Shown piece by piece: positions 20,807-30,867 of a stretch of DNA of 64,000 bases. Source of the stretch: Tepidiforma flava (GTDB lineage: Bacteria > Chloroflexota > Dehalococcoidia > Tepidiformales > Tepidiformaceae). Made by a program: the position numbers and the translations under genes. Each line of letters opens with the position of its first letter. Position 1 is the stretch's first letter. A model generated the notes under the pieces. The model ran no database searches. It had not been told where the DNA came from and saw nothing but the letters and a program-made list of their open reading frames with translations. The stretch is from the NCBI RefSeq assembly GCF_027594505.1, contig NZ_CP115149.1:2066227-2130226 (forward strand). Direction: 5' to 3'.

Positions 20807-22034
20807 GGCCCTCTCCGAAGACGCGGTTGACGCCCTCCAGCGCTTCGATGAGCGCCTCCAGGTCGTCTTCCCCGTTGTAGATGCTGAAACTGGCCCGGCT
20901 CGTCGCCGGCACGCCCAGGGCGCGCATCAGCAGCTGGGCGCAATGGTGCCCCGCGCGGATTGCGACCCCGTAGCCGTCGGCGATGGTGGCGACGTCGTGC
21001 GGGTGCGCCGCCTCCATCGCGAAGCTCACCACGCCGCCCCGCTCCGCCGCGGACGCCGGCCCGAACACCCGCAGCCCCGGAACCCGCCGGAGCCGCTCCA
21101 GCGCCAGCGCCGTCAGCTCCTCTTCGTGGCGGCGGACGTTCTCCATGCCGATGCCCTCGAGGTAGGCGATCGCCGCGCCGAACGCGACGACGTCCGCGAT
21201 ATTGGGGGTCCCGGCTTCGAACTTGTGCGGCAGGTCGGCCCAGGTGGACATCTCCTCCTGCACCACGGCGATCATGTCGCCGCCGCCGAGGAACGGCGGC
21301 ATCGCCGCCAGCAGCGCTTCCCGCGCCCACAGCACCCCGACCCCCGTCGGGCCGAGCATCTTGTGCGCCGAGAACGCGAGGAAGTCCGCCCCGAGCCGGC
21401 TCACGTCAACCGGCAGATGCGGCACGCCCTGCGCCCCGTCGACGAGCAGGAGCGCGCCGGCGGCGCGCGCCATCTCCGCGATGTCGCTCACCGGGTTGAT
21501 CGTGCCGAGCACGTTCGACATCTGGGTGACCGCGACGAGCTTCGTCCGCGGCCCGATGAGCTGGCGCAGGCCGTCGAGGTCGAGCTTCCCGTCCGCGGTG
21601 ATGCCAGCGTACCGGAGGCGCGCCCCCGTCCGGGCCGCCAGCAGCTGCCACGGCACGATGTTCGAATGGTGCTCCATCACCGTCAGGACGATCTCGTCGC
21701 CCTCGGTGAGGCAGGCGTCGCCCCAGGCGCGCGCGACGAGGTTGATCGCCTCCGTCGCGTTCCGGGTGAAGATGACTTCCTGCGGACCGGCAGCGCCGAT
21801 GAACCGGGCTACGCGGGCGCGCGCCGCTTCGTACTGCTCGGTCGCGCGCGTCGCCAGCGTGTGGATGCCGCGATGGATATTGGCATTCGAGGTTTCGTAG
21901 TAGCGCACCAGCGCCTCGATCACCTGCCGCGGCTTCTGCGTCGTCGCCGCGTTGTCGAGGTAGACGAGCCGCCGGCCGTTCACCTGCTGCCCCAGGATGG
22001 GGAAATCCTCGCGCACCCGTGCGATATCGAGCAT
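20784..22034 (-). CDS. sufS: SufS cysteine desulfurase
   Basis: 416 aa, class V aminotransferase fold. The N-terminus reads DFPILGQQVNGRRLVYLDNA; PLP is bound by the Lys in FSAHKMLGPTG and contacted by VMEHHSNIVPW; the persulfide-forming Cys is in RAGHHCAQLLM, with the short loop typical of SufS (group II). It removes sulfur from L-cysteine and passes it to SufU. The ATG at 22034 lies 17 bp after the Rieske gene; the longer open frame is not coding. All catalytic residues are present. Confidence 0.95.
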   Translation of the reverse strand: MLDIARVREDFPILGQQVNGRRLVYLDNAATTQKPRQVIEALVRYYETSNANIHRGIHTLATRATEQYEAARARVARFIGAAGPQEVIFTRNATEAINLVARAWGDACLTEGDEIVLTVMEHHSNIVPWQLLAARTGARLRYAGITADGKLDLDGLRQLIGPRTKLVAVTQMSNVLGTINPVSDIAEMARAAGALLLVDGAQGVPHLPVDVSRLGADFLAFSAHKMLGPTGVGVLWAREALLAAMPPFLGGGDMIAVVQEEMSTWADLPHKFEAGTPNIADVVAFGAAIAYLEGIGMENVRRHEEELTALALERLRRVPGLRVFGPASAAERGGVVSFAMEAAHPHDVATIADGYGVAIRAGHHCAQLLMRALGVPATSRASFSIYNGEDDLEALIEALEGVNRVFGEGRERAAVR

Positions 22035-22051
22035 CCGCCGGCCCCTTTCGG

Positions 22052-22363
22052 TCACGCGGGCAGGTCGATTTCGACCACGCCGTCGGCGATGCGGACGGGG
22101 TAGGTTCGGACCGGCCGCACCGCCGGCAGGCAGAGCGCCCGGCCGGTCGTCACGTCGAACCGCGCCCCGTGCCGCGGGCATTCGATCTCCCGGCCGTCGA
22201 GCCTGCCCTGGTCGAGCGGCCCGCCGTCGTGCGTGCACAGGTCGTCGATGGCGTAATAGCCCTCACCCGTATTGCACACGGCGATCCGGCGACCGCCCGC
22301 TTCGACGACGTGCGCCGTCCCGGGCGCGACCTCCTCCGCGCGGAGCGTGGCCGTCCAGCCCAT
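22052..22363 (-). CDS. Rieske-type [2Fe-2S] ferredoxin within the suf operon
   Basis: 103 aa. The two cluster boxes are CTHDGG (Cys43, His45) and CPRHGARFD (Cys62, His65), as in the small soluble ferredoxins of dioxygenase systems. There is no membrane anchor. Its start abuts the sufD stop (shared base region at 22363), and sufS follows in 17 bp, so it is co-expressed with Fe-S assembly. It may donate electrons during cluster assembly or be a preferred client; the role is inferred from position only. Many Gram-positive and Chloroflexi suf operons carry such a gene. Confidence 0.9.
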   Translation of the reverse strand: MGWTATLRAEEVAPGTAHVVEAGGRRIAVCNTGEGYYAIDDLCTHDGGPLDQGRLDGREIECPRHGARFDVTTGRALCLPAVRPVRTYPVRIADGVVEIDLPA

Positions 22364-23577
22364 CAGGCGCCCCTCACCTTCGCCTCGAGCAGCCCGAGCA
22401 GCTCCTCCCGCAGCGCCGCGTCCGGCACCCGGCTCACGACTTCCTCGAGGAAGGCCCAGACGAGCATCGCCTCGGCCGCCGGCCGCGGGATGCCGCGCGT
22501 CTGCAGGTAGAACAGCTGCTCTTCATCGACCGGCCCGGCCGTGGCGCCGTGCGAGGCGCGGATGACATTGCTCGTGAGAATCTCCAGCACGGGGTCGCTG
22601 TCGGCCCGCGCCGTCTTGCTCAGCAGCAGGTTCCGGTTCTCCTGGTTCGCGTCGGCGTTCTTCGCCCCGAGCCCCACGCGCGTCAGCCCGTAGTACACCG
22701 ACCGCGCCGAATCCCGCAGCGCCGCCTTGTAGAGCAGGTCGCTCCGCGTGTCAGGCCCGATGTGGTCCTGCAGCGTGTAGAAGTCGACGTACTCCTCGCC
22801 GCGGCCGTAGGCCAGCCCGAGCAGCTCCGAGCCCGTCCCCCGGCCAATCAGCGACGACTCCATCTGCCCTTTCACCACCCGCCCGCTGAGCACCAGCTGC
22901 AGGTTCTGGAAGGCGGCGTCGCGCTCCGCACCCAGCATCCGCTGGTAGCCGAACGAGCGCGTCGCCGGCCCCCAGCGGTGAACGACATAATAACGAACCT
23001 CGGAGCCCGGCCCCGGGATGACCTCGGCGGCCGGCACGGCGAGGATGTCCGCCCCGTCGGAGCTGTACTCCTCGACCACCGTGACGCGGCTGTTCGGGCC
23101 CGTCACGATGACGGTGTGCGGCGCGGCGAACTGCTGCCCGCCGACTGTTCGGCGGATGCGCACCGGCGAAGCCGGCTCAGCGTTGGCCGGCACGTCGACG
23201 ATGACCGCCTCGCGCAGGAGGGCGTAGTGCAGCGCCGTAAACCGGTCGATGCCCGGCGCGACCGCCGTCCCCAGCGCGCCCGCCAGCCGCTCCGCCGTCG
23301 CCCCCTCGGCGAAGCCGAGCGTCGTCACCGTCACGCCGTCCGGCGCTTCCACGGCGATCGCCTCGTCCTGCTCCGCCGGGTAGCGCGCGAGGTCGATGCC
23401 CCGCGCGTCGTAGTACTTCCACGGCCGCGACTGGTAGCTGTTCGGCCAGTCCAGCTCGTCGGCGAGCCGGGCGGCCTCGCCCCGCAGCCGGGCCAGCCAC
23501 TCCGGGTCGCCCAGCTGCGCGCCGAGCTCGCGGCTCACAGCCGAAATCCTCACCCGTTCTTCGGTGGTCGATGTCAT
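22363..23577 (-). CDS. sufD: SufD, Fe-S cluster assembly scaffold subunit
   Basis: 404 aa SufB/SufD beta-helix family. Landmarks: PWKYYDARGIDL near the N-terminus, the helix-core segment GRGTGSELLGLAYGRGEEYV, ASHGATAGPVDEEQLFYLQT with the conserved His, and RGIPRPAAEAMLVWAFLEEV near the end. SufD pairs with SufB and SufC as a BC2D complex that builds clusters and takes up iron. It lies 60 bp from sufB. Length is slightly below SufB, as usual. Confidence 0.93.
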   Translation of the reverse strand: MTSTTEERVRISAVSRELGAQLGDPEWLARLRGEAARLADELDWPNSYQSRPWKYYDARGIDLARYPAEQDEAIAVEAPDGVTVTTLGFAEGATAERLAGALGTAVAPGIDRFTALHYALLREAVIVDVPANAEPASPVRIRRTVGGQQFAAPHTVIVTGPNSRVTVVEEYSSDGADILAVPAAEVIPGPGSEVRYYVVHRWGPATRSFGYQRMLGAERDAAFQNLQLVLSGRVVKGQMESSLIGRGTGSELLGLAYGRGEEYVDFYTLQDHIGPDTRSDLLYKAALRDSARSVYYGLTRVGLGAKNADANQENRNLLLSKTARADSDPVLEILTSNVIRASHGATAGPVDEEQLFYLQTRGIPRPAAEAMLVWAFLEEVVSRVPDAALREELLGLLEAKVRGA

Positions 23578-23637
23578 AGCTCTCCTCCGCCGGCGGATTC
23601 CGCCGGGCTCGCACCAGGGCTCACAGGGCAGCCGGCC

Positions 23638-25041
<1,404 letters not shown>

Positions 25042-25096
25042 TCCCCTCTGACTCCTCTCGCTACGGCGCAGGGCGCGCGGGCGCCCTGCAGTGGGC

Positions 25097-25849
<753 letters not shown>

Positions 25850-25871
25850 CGGTGTTCTTCTCCTTTGGTCG

Positions 25872-26519
25872 TCAGTGCAGTTCGACCGTTTCGATGATGT
25901 GCCGCTGGCCCGGCGTCCCCCGGACCAGGTACTCACAACATGGCGCTCCATCGACGATGCGATTGAGCTGTTCGACATCGCGCCCGAGCAGCAGCTCGAT
26001 CGCCTTCCGGTCCGCCTCGCAGGGCAGGTCCGAAATCTGCGCCGCCGCGTGGTACGGGCACGACGAGTTGATGAGGTGGATGCCGTCCGGCTCCAGCCGC
26101 CACGCCTCGAGGATGCCCTCGCGCCGCAGCACCTCCGTCACGCGGGCGACGATCTCCTCCACCGCGCCGCTGTCCGGGATCTCGTCCCGGTGCCGCGAAG
26201 CCAGCGATTCGGCCACGTTCGCCAGCACCTCCGCCACCACGTCCGGCCGCTGTTCGAGCCCCCGCAGCATCCGCGCCATCAGGTCCGCATACGCCGGCGG
26301 GATGGTCCCGAACGCCTTCTCCGTCGGGAAATAGGCGTAGTACGGCCGCCCCGTCGCCTGCTTCACCGCCCGGGCTTCCACCAGCCCGTCCGCGCGCAGG
26401 TTTTCGAGGTGCCGGCGCACCGCTGCGGGGCTGATGTCGAACGCCTCGGCGAGCGCTTCGGCCCGGGCGCCGCGGTGCTCCACGATGTACGCGAGGATCC
26501 GGTCGCGCGTTCCCTGCAT
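25872..26519 (-). CDS. sufR: SufR-like iron-sulfur-binding transcriptional regulator
   Basis: 215 aa. An N-terminal winged helix ([20 protein letters not shown], then [19 protein letters not shown]) is followed by a C-terminal domain with Cys154 (NSSCPYHA), Cys167 (LPCEADR) and Cys194/195 (GAPCCEYL), the arrangement used by SufR to bind a cluster and sense Fe-S status. It is expected to repress the downstream suf genes when holo. A palindrome of the SufR type lies 26 bp upstream of its start, so autoregulation is likely. The ATG at 26519 fits the family N-terminus; the open frame extends further upstream without homology. Confidence 0.9.
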   Translation of the reverse strand: MQGTRDRILAYIVEHRGARAEALAEAFDISPAAVRRHLENLRADGLVEARAVKQATGRPYYAYFPTEKAFGTIPPAYADLMARMLRGLEQRPDVVAEVLANVAESLASRHRDEIPDSGAVEEIVARVTEVLRREGILEAWRLEPDGIHLINSSCPYHAAAQISDLPCEADRKAIELLLGRDVEQLNRIVDGAPCCEYLVRGTPGQRHIIETVELH

Positions 26520-26544
26520 GCTTCCACGGTAGCCCACTTGGATG

Positions 26545-26572
26545 ACTTTCGCAACTTCAATGTTGCGAAAGT
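26545..26572. promoter_or_regulatory. SufR operator (11-bp inverted repeat, CAAC-N6-GTTG core)
   Basis: ACTTTCGCAAC (26545-26555) and GTTGCGAAAGT (26562-26572) are perfect complements around six bases. The core CAAC-N6-GTTG is the published cyanobacterial SufR site. On the minus strand TTGCGA (26565-26560), 17 bases and TACCGT could form the suf promoter, so the operator would cover the -35. It also overlaps the 3' end of the yihY-type gene (stop 26557). Confidence 0.88.
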
Positions 26573-27504
26573 TCCGAACCGCCCCGCCCGCTCCACGCCG
26601 CCACCAGCTCCGGCGCCGGCACCCGGTCCCCGGCCTGCCGCCGCAGCCGCAGCGCCCGCGCGAACTCCGCCCCGAACAGCAGGATCGACCCGTTGATGTA
26701 CATCCAGAGCAGGAACGCCAGCGCCGACCCGAAGCCGGCGTAAATCGCCGTATCGCGGGAAAAGCTCGACTGCGCGACGACGATAGCGACCACGTTTTTC
26801 GCGGCCTCGAAGAGCACCGTCGCCAGCGCGGCCCCCGGCAGCGCATCCCGCCACGCCGGCCGGGCCGCCGGCGCCACCCGGTAGAGGATGATGAACATCG
26901 TGAAGGTCACCAGCGGCGCCAGCACCAGCCCGACGACCTCCGTCGCCGCCTGCCGGTCGAACGGGAACGGCGCGCTCCCGTCCACCCGCGCCACCACCAC
27001 CCGGGCCGTCGCCGTCGCCGCCACCGAGACCGTCACCAGCGCCCCGAGCACCGCCACGAGCAGGATGTCGATCAGCTTCCCCCGCCAGAACGGCCGGCTC
27101 CCCTTCAGGTGCGCCGTCGCGTTGATGCCGTTCCGCACCGCCCCAAAGATGCCGCTCGACGACCAGACGAGAAACACGAGGCCGAAGCCGAGGCTCGCCG
27201 GGCTGAACTGCTGCGCCCGCCGCACGATCTCCTCCACGTTCGCGCGCACGCTCTCCGTCTCCTGCAGTGGCACCTGCTCGAACACCCAGTTGACGATCGC
27301 CTGCCGGTCCGCAAAGAGGCCGAACACCGAGAGGGTGATGAGCGCCAGCGGGATGACCGAGAAGATGGCGTAGTACGCAATCGCCGCCGCGTAGGTCGGG
27401 CAGTTGTCGTCCACGTAGCCGCGGACGGCCGCCGCGACCACTTCGAACGGTGCGCGCAGCGGCCCGGGAATCTGCCGCCACGCCCGCCGTGTGCGTTCCT
27501 TCAC
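26557..27504 (-). CDS. YihY/BrkB family inner-membrane protein
   Basis: 315 aa with about six membrane helices, for example TYAAAIAYYAIFSVIPLALI (the family N-terminal signature), SLGFGLVFLVWSSSGIFGAV, VVGLVLAPLVTFTMFIILY and YAGFGSALAFLLWMYINGSI. Function of the family is not established, though it was once misnamed ribonuclease BN. A charged cytoplasmic N-terminus (MKERTRRAWRQI) and a C-terminal soluble tail follow the usual topology. It precedes sufR on the same strand, and its last codons lie in the SufR operator, so transcription from here would read through into suf. Confidence 0.88.
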   Translation of the reverse strand: MKERTRRAWRQIPGPLRAPFEVVAAAVRGYVDDNCPTYAAAIAYYAIFSVIPLALITLSVFGLFADRQAIVNWVFEQVPLQETESVRANVEEIVRRAQQFSPASLGFGLVFLVWSSSGIFGAVRNGINATAHLKGSRPFWRGKLIDILLVAVLGALVTVSVAATATARVVVARVDGSAPFPFDRQAATEVVGLVLAPLVTFTMFIILYRVAPAARPAWRDALPGAALATVLFEAAKNVVAIVVAQSSFSRDTAIYAGFGSALAFLLWMYINGSILLFGAEFARALRLRRQAGDRVPAPELVAAWSGRGGSELSQH

Positions 27505-27513
27505 CGGCCCATC

Positions 27514-28626
27514 TTAGGCGCCGCCCCGCCCGCCGGGGAACCGCCCGGCCGCCAGCTCCTCCAGCGCCCGCTGCCACCGGGGCCCGACCTCCGGCCACGC
27601 GAACCGCCGCGCCGCCGCCCGGAACGGCTCGCGCGGCGGCAGCGGCGCGGTCAGCAGCGCCCGCAGCCGCGCCATCAGCCCGGCTTCGTCCTCCCAAAGC
27701 AGCCCGTGCCACTCCGGCGGCACCAGCTCCGGGTAGGCGTACCGCCGCGGCGCGCAGGGGATGCAGCCGGCCGCCATCGCCTCCGCCATCCCGATGCCGA
27801 AAAACTCGTGCCGCGTCGTGCTCACCGCGATATCGGCCCGGCGGAGCAGCCGCCCGTACGCCGCCCGGTCCTCCGCATAGCCGAAGTGGAGCACCCGCTC
27901 GCCGAGCGCCTCCCGCAGCCGCCACATCGCCGGGCTCGGGTTGTCGCCCGGCTCCCCGGCGATGATGACGCGGAAGGCGAGCCCCTCATCGGCCAGCCGC
28001 TGCAGCGCCCGTTCGAACAGCTCCGGCGCCTTGTCGAACTCCCAGCGGTGATTCCAGAGCAGCACCGGCGGCCCGGCGTCCCGCTCCCCCGGCCCGTCGA
28101 CGTGCGCGAAATCGAGCCCCAGCGGCAGCACCGCCGACTTCGCCGCGATGGCATCGATGCCCGCCGCGGTGAGCCAGTTGTTCGGTTCCCGCTCCAGCTG
28201 GCGGAACGCGCCGACCAGGTCATCCCGGTGGAACGCCGAGTTGAAGACCGCCGCATCGGCCGCCAGCGCGCTCGCGTAGTTGATTTGCCCGAACCAGGAG
28301 TTGAACTTCGTGCCCCGGAGCCGCGGGTAGGTGACCTGGTTCTCGTGGAAGTACACCATCGCCGGCACCCCGCCCAGCCGCCGCCGCGTCAGCGCGAGAA
28401 ACGCCGCGAGGTCCAGCATGTCCGTCGCGACCAGGAAATCGAAGCTCCCGGGCACCCCGTCCAGCTTCGCCGCCAGCTCCTCCGCGCCGCGCCGCATCCG
28501 CTTCCGCCACTCGCCCGGCGGCAGCGCCAGCACCGTCCAGTCGAACCGGGTGTGCCGGAGCAGCCCCTCGAGGAACGCCCGGTGGCTGCCGCCGTCGAAC
28601 GGCTGCAGGAAGAGCCCGCGCAGCAT
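27514..28626 (-). CDS. tRNA-queuosine alpha-mannosyltransferase-like glycosyltransferase
   Basis: 370 aa. The N-terminal LFLQPFDGGSHRAFLEGLL and MVYFHENQVTYP motifs are hallmarks of the QTMAN (DUF3524/GTDC1) family, and the C-terminal GT4-type donor domain carries VLLWNHRWEFDKAPELF, RVIIAGEPGDNPS and VSTTRHEFFGIGMAEAMAAG (the EX7E-like sugar-nucleotide site). The animal enzyme mannosylates queuosine in tRNA-Asp; bacterial members probably act likewise. queA is present at 53.8 kb, so the organism makes queuosine. It is not clearly operonic with its neighbours. Confidence 0.75.
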   Translation of the reverse strand: MLRGLFLQPFDGGSHRAFLEGLLRHTRFDWTVLALPPGEWRKRMRRGAEELAAKLDGVPGSFDFLVATDMLDLAAFLALTRRRLGGVPAMVYFHENQVTYPRLRGTKFNSWFGQINYASALAADAAVFNSAFHRDDLVGAFRQLEREPNNWLTAAGIDAIAAKSAVLPLGLDFAHVDGPGERDAGPPVLLWNHRWEFDKAPELFERALQRLADEGLAFRVIIAGEPGDNPSPAMWRLREALGERVLHFGYAEDRAAYGRLLRRADIAVSTTRHEFFGIGMAEAMAAGCIPCAPRRYAYPELVPPEWHGLLWEDEAGLMARLRALLTAPLPPREPFRAAARRFAWPEVGPRWQRALEELAAGRFPGGRGGA

Positions 28627-28632
28627 CCCGCC

Positions 28633-29001
28633 CTACAGGTGCCCCAGTTCGGCCAGCCGCTGGAGCGCCGCCTCCATCTCCCGGTCCTCCGGGTCCACCC
28701 CGCGGTACTGCGCGACACAGTGGCCCCCGTACTTCTCCACGAGGAACCAGTCGTCGTCGATGATGAAGTCCGGCCGCGGCTCCACGTGCGGGTCCTTGTC
28801 GAACATCCCGTCCACCCACTCCGCGAGCCCGTGGAGGTGGACCACCCGCTCCACGTGGGCGAGCCCGGCCGCGCTCCAGACGTACACGCGGTGGCCCGCC
28901 GCCTTCAGCCGCTGCATCGCCTCCCGCGCGCCCGGGCGGAGCGCGTTCGTGTGCTGGTCGATGAACACCAGCGTCTGGTCGACGTCGAAGAAGATGTTCA
29001 C
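28633..29001 (-). CDS. small HAD-superfamily phosphatase-like protein
   Basis: 122 aa. The N-terminal NIFFDVDQTLVFID carries the HAD DxD nucleophile motif; RVYVWSAAGLAHVERVV fits motif II (Ser) and FIIDDDWFLVEKY the acidic motif IV. There is no large cap, so it is a C0-type HAD acting on a macromolecular or bulky phosphate. The GTG at 29001 overlaps the stop of the WecA-like gene as GTGA, so the two are translationally coupled; it may process a related sugar-phosphate or nucleotide. The substrate is unknown. Confidence 0.7.
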   Translation of the reverse strand: MNIFFDVDQTLVFIDQHTNALRPGAREAMQRLKAAGHRVYVWSAAGLAHVERVVHLHGLAEWVDGMFDKDPHVEPRPDFIIDDDWFLVEKYGGHCVAQYRGVDPEDREMEAALQRLAELGHL

Positions 29002-30083
29002 CGCGCCTCGCCTTTCCCGGCGGCGGGCTCCCGGCCGCGCCACGCCAGCACCCGCGCCGAGTTCCACATCGTCCGCCCGTAGCCGAGCGCCAGCACCAGC
29101 CCGATGCCGAACGCCAGCACCCCGGCGCTCACGACCGCCGAGCCCACGCTCTTGTACCACGTGTGCGCCAGCAGCGCGCCGCCGCAGAACACGGCGGTGA
29201 GCGCATAAACCGCCAGCGTCACGCGCACCCCCGAGAGGCCGAACATCCGCTCGATCCGGTCGTGGAAGTGGTCGAAATCCGCATGCATCGGGTGCCGCCC
29301 GTCGAGGAACCGCCGGAGGAACGCGACCGCCGTATCCAGCACCGGCAGGCCCAGCGCCACGAGCGGGATGTACAGCGGCACACGCCCCGTTTCGTCGAGC
29401 GACCCCGCGACGCTCAGCCCGGCCATCGTGAACCCGAGGAAGTACGCCCCCGAATCGCCGAGGAACCGCCGTGCGCGCCCGATGTTGAACGGCAGGAAGC
29501 CGAGCGACGCCCCGCACAGGGCGGCGAAGAGCATCGCGATCAGGTCGTGGCCGAGGTCCCATGCGATGTACGACATCGTGCCCGAGACCATCGCCGCCAT
29601 CCCCGCTGCCACCCCGTCCTTGCCGTCGACGAGGTTCACCGCGTTCGTGACCAGCACGATCCACGCCACCGTCACGACCGGGTCGAGCGGCCCAAGCGCG
29701 ACCGCCTCGCCGCCGGGGAGCGTCATCCGGTCCACATGAAAGCCGGAGAGATAGAGCGCGACGGCCGCGAGCACGTGCGTGCCGAACTTGAACCGCCAGT
29801 CGAGGTCGCGGAAGTCGTCCCGCGCGCCCATCGCGCAGACGATTCCGCCGCAGACCCCGAGCATCAGGAACTGCCGCCGGTCTTCGCTCACGAACTCGCG
29901 CGCCGCATCGGAGAACGCGGCCACCACGAACGGCGCCGCCACGAACCCCGCGAGGATGCTGATCCCGCCGATGCGCGGCATCAGCTCCCCTTTGCGGCCC
30001 CGCTTCGTCGGCAGGCGGAGCAGCCATGTGAGCGGCAGCGCTACCGCGAAGGCGGCGAGCGCCGTCCCGACCTCAAGCCACAC
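28998..30083 (-). CDS. WecA/TagO-like polyprenyl-phosphate GlcNAc-1-phosphate transferase
   Basis: 361 aa integral membrane protein of the MraY/WecA family with about ten hydrophobic segments. Catalytic loops: MGARDDFRDLDWRFKF (Asp-Asp), NAVNLVDGKDGVAAG (NLxDGxDG), RRFLGDSGAYFLGF and the C-terminal DFDHFHDRIERMFG (His loop). It should transfer a sugar-1-phosphate from a UDP-sugar to undecaprenyl phosphate, starting a wall polymer or other glycan. It is distinct from the true mraY at 39.6 kb, which has the PFHHHLE loop. It is coupled to the HAD gene downstream. Confidence 0.88.
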   Translation of the reverse strand: MWLEVGTALAAFAVALPLTWLLRLPTKRGRKGELMPRIGGISILAGFVAAPFVVAAFSDAAREFVSEDRRQFLMLGVCGGIVCAMGARDDFRDLDWRFKFGTHVLAAVALYLSGFHVDRMTLPGGEAVALGPLDPVVTVAWIVLVTNAVNLVDGKDGVAAGMAAMVSGTMSYIAWDLGHDLIAMLFAALCGASLGFLPFNIGRARRFLGDSGAYFLGFTMAGLSVAGSLDETGRVPLYIPLVALGLPVLDTAVAFLRRFLDGRHPMHADFDHFHDRIERMFGLSGVRVTLAVYALTAVFCGGALLAHTWYKSVGSAVVSAGVLAFGIGLVLALGYGRTMWNSARVLAWRGREPAAGKGEAR

Positions 30084-30143
30084 GCGTCATCACCGGCATC
30101 GCCTGCGGCATGCTGCGCATGGTACGCCGGCGCGCGGCAGAGG

Positions 30144-30839
30144 TCAGCCCCGGGCGGCCACCGTGTGCGCCACCAGCTGCCCGTCGTGCATCTCCAGCAC
30201 GCGGTCCGCCATCTCCGCCATCGCCATGTCGTGCGTCACCATCAGTCCGAGCTTGTCGCGCCCTTTGACCTCGGCGATGAGCGACTCCACGACCTGCTTG
30301 CCGCGCGCCGAGTCGAGGCTCGCTGTCGGCTCGTCCACGAGCACCAGCTCCGGGTCGTTCATCAGCGCCCGCGCGATGGCCACGCGCTGCCGCTCGCCGC
30401 CGCTCAGCTCGGTCGCGAGCGCGTCCCGCCGCGCCGCCAGCCCCAGCTCTTCGAGCAGCTGGTCGGCCCGCGCCCGCGCCGCCTTCAAATCGCTCCCGTT
30501 GATGCGCGCCATCACGAGCAGGTTCTCCCGCGCCGTCAGGTAGGGCAGCAGGTTGTTCGCCTGGAAAACGAAGCCGACCTTCTGGCGCCGGTATTCGGCC
30601 AGCTCCTTCCCCCGCAGCCGGGCGATGTCCCGGCCATTCACCTCGATCGTGCCGCGCGTCGGCGTCAGCAGGCCGCCGATCATCGCCAGCATCGTCGTCT
30701 TGCCGGAGCCGCTCGGGCCGACGATGGCCACGAACTCGCCGGGCTCCGTCGCGAAGCTCACGCCGCGCACCGCATGCACCGCCCGCTCGCCTTCGCCATA
30801 GATCTTCTCGAGGTTCTCGACCTTCAGCCGGATGCTCAT
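30144..30839 (-). CDS. ABC transporter ATP-binding protein (MacB/LolD type)
   Basis: 231 aa. Walker A GPSGSGKTTML, signature LSGGERQRVAIARAL, Walker B LVLVDEPTASLDS and H-loop LMVTHDMAMAE. N-terminal KNLEKIYGEGERAVHAVRGV and a LRGKELAEYRRQKVGFVFQ loop place it with MacB/FtsE-like ATPases that work with FtsX-type permeases. Its partner permease is 28 bp upstream in the same operon. It may power a mechanotransmission-type export of a peptide or lipid; the cargo is unknown. Confidence 0.92.
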   Translation of the reverse strand: MSIRLKVENLEKIYGEGERAVHAVRGVSFATEPGEFVAIVGPSGSGKTTMLAMIGGLLTPTRGTIEVNGRDIARLRGKELAEYRRQKVGFVFQANNLLPYLTARENLLVMARINGSDLKAARARADQLLEELGLAARRDALATELSGGERQRVAIARALMNDPELVLVDEPTASLDSARGKQVVESLIAEVKGRDKLGLMVTHDMAMAEMADRVLEMHDGQLVAHTVAARG

Positions 30840-30867
30840 CCCGTTGCTCCTTTCTCCCCGCCGCGGA

